Of a stretch of DNA of 64,000 nt, positions 32,265 through 40,731 are shown in pieces. Where the stretch lies: the NCBI GenBank assembly GCA_023409975.1, contig JAEYQO010000039.1, positions 1 through 64,000 on the forward strand, read 5' to 3'. The notes under the pieces are model-generated. The model was not told where the DNA came from. It did no database searches and worked only from the letters and a program-made list of their open reading frames with translations. This stretch comes from Bacteroidota bacterium (lineage in GTDB: Bacteria; Bacteroidota; Bacteroidia; Chitinophagales; Chitinophagaceae). The position numbers and the translations under genes are program-made. How positions within the stretch are numbered: the first letter of the stretch is position 1; the number at the start of each line of letters is the position of its first letter.

Positions 32265-32324
32265 ATGAAATTTTTGCTGAAAATCTTCCGTTTTTTTATT
32301 CCCAGAAAATCCTGTTGCAGGTAA
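32265..32324 (+). CDS. possible 19-aa basic hydrophobic peptide
   Basis: The frame encodes MKFLLKIFRFFIPRKSCCR, an amphipathic membrane-seeking peptide with a C-terminal Cys pair. It lies in the 166-bp gap between DUF523 and the miaE-like gene, on the opposite strand, behind a promoter-like box. The DNA also forms an 8-bp hairpin (32251-32258 with 32282-32289) followed by a T-run, so a short terminated RNA is an alternative reading. No known family recognised. Confidence 0.3.
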   Translation: MKFLLKIFRFFIPRKSCCR

Positions 32325-32329
32325 GGAGT

Positions 32330-32932
32330 CTAATGCATTCTGTCACCTCGTGGCGCGAGCTCTGAAAGCACTTTCGTTTCCAGTTCCAACCAACTCTGCC
32401 AGGCTTTCTTCACCTTTTCAGCATCGTAAAATTCAGTTGCGAGATCGATAAACAACCTGTAATGACCTGCTTCTGAAATCATGAATTTATAATAGAATTT
32501 CCGGAGTGCTTCTTCTTCAAGTTTTTCTGATAGTAAACGAAATCGTTCACAGCTCCTTGCCTCAATGAGGGCGCAGATCATCAGCTTGTGCAGTAGCTTC
32601 TCCTCCCCGGGTATATGCTTCGGCTCATACTTCAGTAGCAGATTAACATAGTCATCCTTTCTCTGACGGCCAAGTTTATAACCTCGCTTCTTCATCTCTG
32701 CCCACACCATCCGGAAATGGCCCCATTCTTCAGTAACGATAGGCGCAAGCGCGTTCACCAAAGATTCATTTTCCGGGTATCGCTGGATTAGTGAGATACA
32801 TTGTGTCGCTGCCTTTTGTTCACAGAATGCGTGGTCGGTAAGGATTTCCTCAAGCGAGATGGATGCCAGATCAACCCACCTTGGGTCAGTCGGCATTTTG
32901 AGTCCTAGAATAGAGTTGTCTGCAGTGCTCAT
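32330..32932 (-). CDS. miaE: MiaE-like tRNA hydroxylase (diiron)
   Basis: 200 aa, a ferritin-like four-helix bundle. The iron ligands expected for MiaE are visible: an early Glu in LEEILTDHAFCEQKAA, then E-E-W-G-H (ExxH), then E-A-R-S-C-E, then E-A-G-H (ExxH). MiaE hydroxylates the isopentenyl side chain of ms2i6A37 in tRNA using oxygen. Its ATG is only 8 bp after the -7 box, so the mRNA is almost leaderless. Confidence 0.88.
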   Translation of the reverse strand: MSTADNSILGLKMPTDPRWVDLASISLEEILTDHAFCEQKAATQCISLIQRYPENESLVNALAPIVTEEWGHFRMVWAEMKKRGYKLGRQRKDDYVNLLLKYEPKHIPGEEKLLHKLMICALIEARSCERFRLLSEKLEEEALRKFYYKFMISEAGHYRLFIDLATEFYDAEKVKKAWQSWLELETKVLSELAPRGDRMH

Positions 32933-32939
32933 GAAGCTG

Positions 32940-32947
32940 CAAAAATA
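32940..32947 (-). promoter_or_regulatory. -7 box of miaE-like gene
   Basis: Minus-strand TATTTTTG, 7 bp before the ATG. Predicts a leaderless or near-leaderless transcript. Confidence 0.55.
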
Positions 32948-33032
32948 GATTACAGCTCATAATTCTGCCTCCGGTCCTTATACTCGTTTAATTATCTTGC
33001 AAAACAGATGCTGGTTTAGCGTCCTGAATCCT

Positions 33033-33137
33033 ATGGTAAAAGAAGATCAGAAATTTAAAGGATGGTACTGGCTGGTCATCTTCGTGCTGGCTGCCCAGAT
33101 TATATTGTATTACCTCTTTACCCAATATTGGTCATGA
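33033..33137 (+). CDS. 34-aa single-span membrane peptide coupled to the symporter
   Basis: ATG 33033 to TGA 33135-33137. A charged N-terminus (MVKEDQKFKG) is followed by a hydrophobic helix (WYWLVIFVLAAQIILYYLF) and a short tail. Its stop overlaps the symporter ATG as ATGA, the arrangement of translationally coupled subunits. Too short for usual ORF calling. Small partner subunits of solute symporters are known, so an accessory role is likely but inferred. Confidence 0.65.
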   Translation: MVKEDQKFKGWYWLVIFVLAAQIILYYLFTQYWS

Positions 33138-34807
33138 GCACTGCAGACTGGATCGTACTAATCGTTACACTGGTTTTTATTATCTCATATGGTGTCTTTA
33201 AGAGCAGAGGGCAACATGGGACTGATACTTATGTGCTGGCGGACAGGAAAATGCCCTGGTATATAGTTCTACTGGGGGTGATGGCTACCCAGGCTAGCGC
33301 GATTACCTTTCTTTCCGCACCTGGACAGGCCTATACCGATGGGATGCGGTTTGTCCAATACTACTTCGGGCTACCGATCGCAATGATCGTCATTTGCGTC
33401 ACTTTTATCCCAATATTTCAACGTCTTAAGGTCTACACTGCCTATGAGTTTCTTGAAAATCGCTTCGATCGCAAAACCCGGCTGCTGACTTCTATACTTT
33501 TTCTGCTTTCCCGGGGTCTTTCCACCGGGATCAGTATTTATGCGCCGTCCATCATCCTCTCCACCATTATGGATTGGAATATCTACCTGACCAATGTAAT
33601 TACGGGTGGTGTACTGATGATATATACCTTCAGCGGTGGAGCCAAAGCAGTCGCCCATACCCAGAAATTACAGTTCCTCATTATCCTGAGTGCGATGGCT
33701 ATAGCCGGATATCTCGTGGTCGATAATCTTCCTGGGGGACTCGGCTTTACCGACGCACTCTATGTAGCAGGAAAGTCAGGTAAGCTAAATGTAATAACTA
33801 CAGAATTTGACTGGAACGATCGGTATAATATATGGAGTGGCGTCATAGGTGGATTCTTTCTGGCACTTTCCTACTTCGGAACCGATAACTCACAGGTGGG
33901 AAGGTATCTCACAGCAAAAGATACCCGCGAAAGCAGACTGGGATTAATTTTCAATGGCCTTGTGAAGGTTCCCATGCAGTTTGCTATCCTGTTGATCGGG
34001 GCATTGTTGTTTGCCTTCTATAGTTTCTATAAGGCCCCGCTTAATTTTAATGAAAGAGCTTATACGCTCCTTCAGCAGCACCAACCGCAGCAGACTGCTG
34101 CAATTGAATCGGCTTATAATGGTCTACATTCCGAATACCAGGAACTGGCTTTTCGCCTTGCGGATCAACGGGAACAGTCGAGTGAACAGGAACTTGAAAG
34201 ATTCCTGTCCAGACAACACGAAATGGGCATACTCCGGGATTCCGTACAGCGGTTGATCAATACCAACAAACTGGTAGCGGATACCAATGATACGAACTAT
34301 GTGTTCCTTTATTTTGTAATGAACACACTGCCAAAGGGGTTGATCGGACTTTTGTTCGCAGTGATATTCCTCGCTTCCTGGGGCTCTATCTCGGCTGCAC
34401 TGAACTCTCTGGCGGCGTCTTCCCTGATCGATGTTCATCTTTTGGGAAAAGAGGAACCGGATCAACGCAGGCAGCTTTGGCTGGCAAGAATGCACACTTT
34501 GTTCTGGGGCGTGTTCAGCATTGCGGTAGCTATGTTTGCCGCACAAATGGGATCCTTAATTGAAGCGGTCAACATTCTGGGCTCTCTGTTCTATGGTACC
34601 ATCCTTGGGATTTTTCTTGTGGCATTTTACCTGAAACGAGCATCTGGTACTGCAGTGTTTTATGCAGCTATCTACACGGAAGTGGTAGTTGTTATCATAT
34701 ACCTGATGAATGTAGTGTCTTTCCTTTGGCTCAACGCAATTGGAGCACTCATGGTAGTGCTGATTGCCTGGATACAGACGCATTGGAACAAAGGCAACGC
34801 AACATAG
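33134..34807 (+). CDS. sodium:solute symporter (SSS family)
   Basis: 557 aa from ATG 33134, which overlaps the upstream 34-aa gene; a longer frame from 33062 is in the wrong frame relation to that gene and is rejected. Thirteen or so membrane helices. SSS features: ATQASAITFLSAPGQAYTDGMRF, RGLSTGISIYAPSIIL, a GGAKAVAHTQ loop and the ALNSLAASSLIDVH signature. A polar, coiled-coil-like insert of about 80 residues lies between about 310 and 395. Substrate not predictable from sequence alone. Confidence 0.92.
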   Translation: MSTADWIVLIVTLVFIISYGVFKSRGQHGTDTYVLADRKMPWYIVLLGVMATQASAITFLSAPGQAYTDGMRFVQYYFGLPIAMIVICVTFIPIFQRLKVYTAYEFLENRFDRKTRLLTSILFLLSRGLSTGISIYAPSIILSTIMDWNIYLTNVITGGVLMIYTFSGGAKAVAHTQKLQFLIILSAMAIAGYLVVDNLPGGLGFTDALYVAGKSGKLNVITTEFDWNDRYNIWSGVIGGFFLALSYFGTDNSQVGRYLTAKDTRESRLGLIFNGLVKVPMQFAILLIGALLFAFYSFYKAPLNFNERAYTLLQQHQPQQTAAIESAYNGLHSEYQELAFRLADQREQSSEQELERFLSRQHEMGILRDSVQRLINTNKLVADTNDTNYVFLYFVMNTLPKGLIGLLFAVIFLASWGSISAALNSLAASSLIDVHLLGKEEPDQRRQLWLARMHTLFWGVFSIAVAMFAAQMGSLIEAVNILGSLFYGTILGIFLVAFYLKRASGTAVFYAAIYTEVVVVIIYLMNVVSFLWLNAIGALMVVLIAWIQTHWNKGNAT

Positions 34808-34842
34808 TTCATCATTTTCCTGAACTGCAATATATTAGCGAA

Positions 34843-35538
34843 ATGCATCCAATTCTCCTGCTTCATGGCGCTATCGGGTCTTCGGACCAGCTTAGGCCGC
34901 TCAAAAACAAGCTGGCATCTGATTTTCAGATTATTGAATTCAATTTTCCCGGACACGGTGGGGGCGCATTGCCCAATGAGGGCTTCACCATTCCATTATT
35001 TGCCCAGTCTGTGCTGGAATTTCTGAAAGAGCAGAACCTGGACAAGGTGCATATTGTGGGGTATAGCATGGGAGGATACGTGGGTGCCTACCTCGCCCGA
35101 CACTATCCGGAACGGGTAGCCAGGCTTGCCACCCTGGCTACCAAATTCTTTTGGGATTCTGCAACTTCAGCTAAAGAAATCAAAATGCTGGATGCAGAAA
35201 AGATCCGGGAAAAGCTACCACATTTCGCCGAAGCGCTGGCGAATCGTCATGCACCAACGGACTGGAAGCAGGTACTGGAATATACGGCATCCATGCTACA
35301 TGGGATGGGGGAGAACAATCCCTTAAAACCGGAAGATCTCAAAGAAATCCAAAATGAAGTTTTGTTGTTACTCGGAGATAGAGACCGAATGGTAACATTG
35401 GAAGAAACTGTTGCCACCTATCAATCGTTACCCCACGGACAAATGGGTATTCTTCCGGCAACTCCGCATCCTGTAGAGCAGGTAAATCTGGATGCCTGGG
35501 CATTTCTTGTTGCACAATTTCTCGGTAAAAGCATCTGA
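34843..35538 (+). CDS. alpha/beta hydrolase
   Basis: 231 aa from ATG 34843, 36 bp after the symporter stop. The oxyanion motif LLLHGAIG, the PGHGG loop, the nucleophile elbow GYSMGG (about residue 78-83), the acid in LLLGDRDRMV and the late His in TPHPVEQV complete a standard triad. No signal peptide. The family is too broad for a substrate. Probably co-transcribed with the symporter. Confidence 0.88.
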   Translation: MHPILLLHGAIGSSDQLRPLKNKLASDFQIIEFNFPGHGGGALPNEGFTIPLFAQSVLEFLKEQNLDKVHIVGYSMGGYVGAYLARHYPERVARLATLATKFFWDSATSAKEIKMLDAEKIREKLPHFAEALANRHAPTDWKQVLEYTASMLHGMGENNPLKPEDLKEIQNEVLLLLGDRDRMVTLEETVATYQSLPHGQMGILPATPHPVEQVNLDAWAFLVAQFLGKSI

Positions 35539-35588
35539 AATTGCTTCGCCCGCTGGCATAACCTTTTTCCGCTTTTTGAAAAAGATCC

Positions 35589-37586
35589 ATGGGGGGCAGG
35601 TCATCCAGAGAGCTTGAAAAAATCCTGAAGAAAGGAATAAAAGCCAGATTCCCACAGCAACTCAGCCCAATGCTGGCGACGCTTGCTGAATTACCACAGA
35701 AAGATGATGATTGGACCTATGAAGTAAAATGGGATGGTTATCGGGCACTGGCATTCATCACCAGTAATGGGGTAGAACTGCGATCCAGAAACGATAAATC
35801 CTTCAATGAGAAATTTTATCCTATTGTGTCTGCACTTCAGAATTGGAGTCATGAGGGGGTTCTGGACGGGGAGCTGGTCGTAGTCGATGAAAATGGGATG
35901 GCTGATTTTGGAGCACTGCAAAACTGGCGAAGTGAGGCTGACGGAGCGTTGATTTACTATGTTTTTGACCTACTATGGCTGGACGGATACGATTTGTCAG
36001 AACTTCCCCTTGCGGAACGCAGAGTGCTACTGAGCAAATGCCTACCCAGGAGAGAGGACATCAGATATAGCGAGCCACTCGAAGCAACAGGAAAAGAGGC
36101 TTTTGATCTTGTTAGCAAAATCGGTCTGGAGGGTTTGATTGCTAAGAGATCCCAAAGCATTTATCAGGCTGGCGCACGGTCGAAAGACTGGCTAAAAGTT
36201 AAAACAGAGAACCGACAGGAAGTGGTCATCGGTGGATACACCAGAAATGAAGGAACCAGCAAGTTGTTTAGCTCTTTACTGGTGGGAGTTTATGATGGTA
36301 AAAAGCTGGTTTATACGGGTAAAGTTGGAACAGGTTTCAATGTAAAGATGCAACGTCAGCTACTTAGTCAGTTCAAGTCACTGGAGACAGATACCTGCCC
36401 CTTTTACAATCCACCGGATATTAACCAGGCTTCCAGGTTTCGGCCTAATCCTCCTACGGCGGTAGCAACCTGGCTGGAACCGAAACTGGTTTGTGAGGTG
36501 AACTACAGAGAACTGACCTCCGACGGCGTCATGCGTCATCCATCTTTCCAGGGTATGAGAGCGGACAAGAACCCTGAAACGATAATGCTGGAGACAAAGC
36601 CGGCAACTAAGCCGGCAGCAAACAGGCTCACGAAGCCGCAAACCAGGAAAGAAAGAAAAACCCTCCTGAATCCTTCTGAAGAAACCCAGGTGAAAAGGAT
36701 CAACGGCAATGAGTTGAAGTTTACAAATCTGAGTAAGCTGTTCTGGCCGGAAGAAGGTGTGGCAAAACGGGATATGATCAATTACTATTATCAGGTTGCG
36801 CCCTATATTCTTCCCTATCTAAAGGATCGTCCGCTGACACTGAACCGCCATCCAAACGGGATCAAGGGTAAAAGCTTTTATCAAAAGGATGTAAAGGGAA
36901 AGGCCCCCTCCTGGATCGAAACAATGCCCTATTTCAGTGAAGCTGACGACAGGGAGAAAGAGTTCTTAGTCTGTACAAACGAAGCCAGTCTGTTATATGT
37001 AGCGGCTCTGGGATGTATAGAGATGAACCCCTGGAGTAGTCGCAGGCAGTCGCCCGATCATCCGGACTGGTGTATAATCGATCTGGATCCTGATGGAAAT
37101 CCATTTGAAGAAGTTATTGAGACTGCGCAGGTTACCCATCGTATTCTTGAGGCACTGAAACTGCCTTCGGTTTGTAAAACCTCTGGTTCTACAGGTTTGC
37201 ATATTTATATTCCGCTCGGTGCTAAATATACCTACGAGGATTCAAAGGAGTTCGGTAGAAAATTGGTGAAACTTGTACACGCAGAACTTCCGGAATTTAC
37301 AAGTATTGAGCGGCTTACATCCAAAAGAAAAGGTAAAGTTTATCTCGATTTCCTGCAAAATCGACCACAGGCGACCGTTGCAGGAGTATATTCTCTTCGT
37401 CCCAAACCCGGTGCCACTGTCTCCATGCCACTCTTTTGGGAAGAGGTGAAGAAAGGATTGAAGATGAAAGACTTCACCATCTTCAATGCCGTTTCCAGAA
37501 TCAGGGAAACAGGAGATCTTTTTAAGCCTGTTCTGGGGAAAGGGATCGATCTGAAAAAAGCTGAAGCGCGTTTATCAGAATTTTGA
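35589..37586 (+). CDS. ligD: DNA ligase D (ligase and polymerase domains, no phosphoesterase)
   Basis: 665 aa. The ATP-dependent ligase domain comes first (residues about 20-320); the adenylated Lys is K47 in YEVKWDGYR. A Pro/Lys/Thr-rich linker follows (about 325-370), then the LigD primase/polymerase domain (about 375-660) with LTLNRHPNGIKGKSFYQK, the D-L-D-P metal motif and KTSGSTGLHIYIPLG. The N-terminal 3'-phosphoesterase module found in many LigD proteins is missing, and an in-frame TGA shortly before the ATG shows it was not mis-started. LigD works with Ku in end joining; no ku gene is in the window. Confidence 0.95.
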   Translation: MGGRSSRELEKILKKGIKARFPQQLSPMLATLAELPQKDDDWTYEVKWDGYRALAFITSNGVELRSRNDKSFNEKFYPIVSALQNWSHEGVLDGELVVVDENGMADFGALQNWRSEADGALIYYVFDLLWLDGYDLSELPLAERRVLLSKCLPRREDIRYSEPLEATGKEAFDLVSKIGLEGLIAKRSQSIYQAGARSKDWLKVKTENRQEVVIGGYTRNEGTSKLFSSLLVGVYDGKKLVYTGKVGTGFNVKMQRQLLSQFKSLETDTCPFYNPPDINQASRFRPNPPTAVATWLEPKLVCEVNYRELTSDGVMRHPSFQGMRADKNPETIMLETKPATKPAANRLTKPQTRKERKTLLNPSEETQVKRINGNELKFTNLSKLFWPEEGVAKRDMINYYYQVAPYILPYLKDRPLTLNRHPNGIKGKSFYQKDVKGKAPSWIETMPYFSEADDREKEFLVCTNEASLLYVAALGCIEMNPWSSRRQSPDHPDWCIIDLDPDGNPFEEVIETAQVTHRILEALKLPSVCKTSGSTGLHIYIPLGAKYTYEDSKEFGRKLVKLVHAELPEFTSIERLTSKRKGKVYLDFLQNRPQATVAGVYSLRPKPGATVSMPLFWEEVKKGLKMKDFTIFNAVSRIRETGDLFKPVLGKGIDLKKAEARLSEF

Positions 37587-37613
37587 TGGAATGTCTTTTT
37601 TGTATAGACCATT

Positions 37614-38084
37614 ATGGACATAGGTATGGTTATCATCCTTCTGATTGCTGCGGGTCTGGTAGTATTTCTGCTAACCTGGATCTTCGGTACACCAAAGCTT
37701 ACCCATGCCGGCGCTGTGGTTCGAAGAGGCGCACCTGGTAGCTACCAGTATTTGCTCGTGAGTCCTAAGGGTGGAGGCGATAAATGGGTGATTCCCAAAG
37801 GAACCATAGAGCCCGGTGAAGATGCTGAAAGTTCGGCACTCCGGGAGCTTCATGAGGAGGCTGGCGTCAGAGGCAGTATTATCGGCGATCTGGGAGTTCA
37901 TGAAGTTTATAAGTGGGGCTTTAAAAAGATCCTTGTTCACTACTTCCTGGTCTTGCCAATAGATGCTGAGGGAAGAAGTAAGGAACACCGCAAGAAAATC
38001 TGGCTCAGCTACAAAGAAGCGCTACAGGTAAATATGCCGAATGCTCTAAAATCTGTTCTTGCTGAAGCCAGCAGGCATACCTGA
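37614..38084 (+). CDS. membrane-anchored Nudix hydrolase
   Basis: 156 aa. An N-terminal hydrophobic helix (residues 5-24) precedes a Nudix domain whose box G-x5-E-x7-REUxEExGU reads GTIEPGEDAESSALRELHEEAGV. The KGGGDKWVIPKG entry is like diadenosine/diphosphoinositol phosphate hydrolases. A membrane anchor is unusual for this family. It begins 27 bp after ligD and likely shares its transcript. Substrate unknown. Confidence 0.9.
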   Translation: MDIGMVIILLIAAGLVVFLLTWIFGTPKLTHAGAVVRRGAPGSYQYLLVSPKGGGDKWVIPKGTIEPGEDAESSALRELHEEAGVRGSIIGDLGVHEVYKWGFKKILVHYFLVLPIDAEGRSKEHRKKIWLSYKEALQVNMPNALKSVLAEASRHT

Positions 38085-38119
38085 GACTGGCTGCTTTTTT
38101 CCTAATTTGTGCCGGATTT

Positions 38120-39235
38120 ATGGCAGATCAGAAAATTGGAATTTTAGGAGGCGGACAGCTTGGAGCAATGCTCATGCGTTCCGCAATTGATTTCGGACTC
38201 AATATAGCTGTTTTAGATAAGGATCCGGGAGCCCCCTGTAACATGTACTGCGGAAACTTTACCACAGGAGACCTAAAGGACTTTAATGCAGTGATGGAGT
38301 TTGGCAAGTTATTGGATCTTATTACTATAGAAATTGAGGCAGTGAATACTGATGCATTGGCAGCCCTTGAGCAAAGCGGTGTAAAGGTATTCCCATCACC
38401 CGCTATAATAACAATGGTTCAGGACAAATACCTTCAGAAACAAAAACTGCAGGCGCTCGGCATGCCAACTGCACAGGCAGTGTATGTTGGAAGCAAAGCA
38501 GAGCTTAAAGACAAGATCAGCACATACCCGGCAGTTTTAAAGCTTTGCCGTGAGGGATATGATGGTCGGGGAGTCATGATTCTGAAGTCTGAAGAAGATC
38601 TTAGTAATGCTTTCGAAGCTCCATCTATTCTGGAGGAAGCCGTAGATATTGAACAGGAAATATCCGTTATCGTAGCTCGAAACACTCAGGGTGAACTTAA
38701 AACCTATGATCCTGTGGCTATGGTATTCGACAGTAATGCCAATGTTCTGGCATATCAACTGGCACCTGCGGCAATTCCTTCTGCACTGGCAGAACAGGCA
38801 AAATCTCTCGCTACACGCATAGCAGAGGGGCTGGAACTGGTGGGGATACTTGCTGTCGAAATGTTCTTGACGAAAGAGGGGAAGCTACTGGTAAATGAGT
38901 TGGCCCCACGCCCACATAATAGTGGACACCACAGCATTGAAGGATGTGTAACCTCACAATTTGAACAACATCTGAGAGCTATCACAGGGTTGCCTCTGGG
39001 CGCTACCGAGATCACCCGGCCTACTGTCATGGTAAATCTTCTCGGGAATGAGGCTTTGTCAGGAGGGGTTGCCGGACTTCAGAAGATGTTGGAGATGGAT
39101 GGTGTTCATCTACATTGGTATGGAAAGACCTGGCGTCCTGGAAGAAAACTCGGTCATGTGACAATTACGGGAGATACCATTGAAGAAGCGCAGAATAAAT
39201 CATTAATCATACGTAAACTAATTGAGAATGAATAA
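38120..39235 (+). CDS. purK: 5-(carboxyamino)imidazole ribonucleotide synthase
   Basis: 371 aa, ATP-grasp enzyme of purine synthesis that carboxylates AIR to N5-CAIR. Starts IGILGGGQLGAML, has DKYLQKQKL, REGYDGRGV and the ATP-grasp end NELAPRPHNSGHHSIEG. Overlaps purE by 8 bp. Confidence 0.96.
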   Translation: MADQKIGILGGGQLGAMLMRSAIDFGLNIAVLDKDPGAPCNMYCGNFTTGDLKDFNAVMEFGKLLDLITIEIEAVNTDALAALEQSGVKVFPSPAIITMVQDKYLQKQKLQALGMPTAQAVYVGSKAELKDKISTYPAVLKLCREGYDGRGVMILKSEEDLSNAFEAPSILEEAVDIEQEISVIVARNTQGELKTYDPVAMVFDSNANVLAYQLAPAAIPSALAEQAKSLATRIAEGLELVGILAVEMFLTKEGKLLVNELAPRPHNSGHHSIEGCVTSQFEQHLRAITGLPLGATEITRPTVMVNLLGNEALSGGVAGLQKMLEMDGVHLHWYGKTWRPGRKLGHVTITGDTIEEAQNKSLIIRKLIENE

Positions 39236-39725
39236 TCCGGTAGTGGGGATCATTATGGGTAGCAGTTCTGACGCGGCGGTAATGCAGCCCGCAGCAGAGA
39301 TCCTTGAGAAGTTTGGTGTTGCCGTTGAATTTACTGTAGTGTCGGCTCACAGAAGCCCGCAATTGATGTTTGAATACGCTTCAGGTGCCGCAGCACGCGG
39401 TTTGAAAGTGATTATTGCCGGTGCTGGTGGTGCCGCTCATCTACCCGGTATGGTGGCTTCCCTGACAACACTTCCTGTAATAGGAGTGCCGGTAAAATCA
39501 TCGAATTCTATTGATGGTTGGGATTCCGTTTTATCCATACTCCAGATGCCTAATGGTGTTCCTGTGGCCACAGTAGCTTTGAATGCAGCTCTTAATGCAG
39601 GAATACTGGCAGCACAGATGCTGGCCATACACGACGTTAGACTTACAAAACAACTAGAGGAGTTCAAAGAAGCAAACCTGACGAAGGTGCATGCCATGCG
39701 CGATGAGCTTGCAGGGAAGCAGTAG
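39228..39725 (+). CDS. purE: N5-carboxyaminoimidazole ribonucleotide mutase
   Basis: 165 aa from ATG 39228; a TTG two codons upstream is less likely. Class I PurE, converting N5-CAIR to CAIR. The phosphate-binding MGSSSDAAVM and the catalytic His in VVSAHRSPQ are present, as is GAGGAAHLPGMVA. Coupled to purK by overlap. Confidence 0.96.
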   Translation: MNNPVVGIIMGSSSDAAVMQPAAEILEKFGVAVEFTVVSAHRSPQLMFEYASGAAARGLKVIIAGAGGAAHLPGMVASLTTLPVIGVPVKSSNSIDGWDSVLSILQMPNGVPVATVALNAALNAGILAAQMLAIHDVRLTKQLEEFKEANLTKVHAMRDELAGKQ

Positions 39726-39798
39726 GGTTGAATGATAACTTCTTACGCAATCAGAGAAAGCATATTTCAGAAAAACTAAATTCAGAACGAACCTTTAT

Positions 39799-39806
39799 TA
39801 TTTTTG
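39799..39806 (+). promoter_or_regulatory. -7 box of DUF4397 gene
   Basis: TATTTTTG, 20 bp before ATG 39827. Confidence 0.55.
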
Positions 39807-39826
39807 TTTAAACAAATCAACCGTAT

Positions 39827-40519
39827 ATGATGAAGAAGCTTTACGCTGTCGCTATGGCGGCTCTTTTATTTGCCGTTTCCTGCAGTAAGGACGAAGAGAA
39901 CCCAACTCCATCTGCTCCACAGACAAGGATTATGTTTGCGCATACCACGATCTCAGTAGATACGATCAGGATCCTGGTAAATGATACGCCTTTGGTAGGA
40001 ACTGCGGTTATTCCATACGCCGGAAATACTGGTTATGTTGCCATGAATCCGGGGAGTAAGAAAATAGCTTTTACGCTTGCGAATAATTTGCCGCTCACTG
40101 ACACCACTGTTAATCTTTCTGCTGACCAGGCTTATTCCATGTTTTCAACTGGAACTGTCATAAATGTTCAGAAGATGATCATTCAGGATGATCTATCTGC
40201 TCCGAAAGCAGGACACGCCAAAGTGCGTTTCGTAAACATGAGCGTTGATACGTTTAGCTATAATGCTTTTGTGGGTGCAGGTGATACCGCAGAACTGGGT
40301 ACAAACATTATGCATAAAGGCTTTACTGGCTTCAGCGAGTTTGTGGCGGGTTCCTATAACCTTCAGATGGAAAGAGTGAAGGACTCTGGTCCGGCTGATA
40401 TTGTGCAGATTCCTAACTATCAATTAGCATCCGGTAAGATCTATACAATTCTGCTATCCGGTAGTATGACTGTTCAGGGGGCTGGTGAAAGATCTGCAAA
40501 AGTGATACTGCACAATTAA
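39827..40519 (+). CDS. DUF4397 domain lipoprotein
   Basis: 230 aa. Lipoprotein signal with Cys at residue 19 (FAVSC-SKDEE). A single DUF4397-like beta-sandwich follows: RIMFAHTTISVDTIRILVND, then a second repeat-like half starting AKVRFVNMSVDTFSYN. Such proteins are surface or periplasmic and their role is unknown. Monocistronic, with its own promoter and terminator. Confidence 0.8.
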   Translation: MMKKLYAVAMAALLFAVSCSKDEENPTPSAPQTRIMFAHTTISVDTIRILVNDTPLVGTAVIPYAGNTGYVAMNPGSKKIAFTLANNLPLTDTTVNLSADQAYSMFSTGTVINVQKMIIQDDLSAPKAGHAKVRFVNMSVDTFSYNAFVGAGDTAELGTNIMHKGFTGFSEFVAGSYNLQMERVKDSGPADIVQIPNYQLASGKIYTILLSGSMTVQGAGERSAKVILHN

Positions 40520-40560
40520 ATTCATATTTGACAAACAACAGTCATCAACTGAAATGCAAA

Positions 40561-40597
40561 CAGGGCTCGACCTTCTGGTCCAGCCCTGTTGGTTTTT
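40561..40597 (+). terminator. terminator of DUF4397 gene
   Basis: CAGGGCT (40561-40567) with AGCCCTG (40582-40588), an inner GACC/GGTC stem, then GGTTTTT. Confidence 0.85.
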
Positions 40598-40694
40598 AAC
40601 CGGAGCTTGTCACTGCACAGCCTTCCACCGCTGAAAGGGAAGCACACCCCGGTCTTCACACCATAGTAAAAAATAGCATGCCAGCTTTTCTACG

Positions 40695-40722
40695 TTGAAC
40701 GCGGGCTTCTTGATTATTTTTG
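40695..40722 (+). promoter_or_regulatory. promoter of second trmH-like gene
   Basis: TTG 40695-40697, 17-bp spacer, TATTTTTG 40715-40722. The ATG at 40732 is 9 bp on, so the transcript is nearly leaderless. The in-frame TTG at 40720 is part of the box. Confidence 0.6.
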
Positions 40723-40731
40723 CTGGTCATT

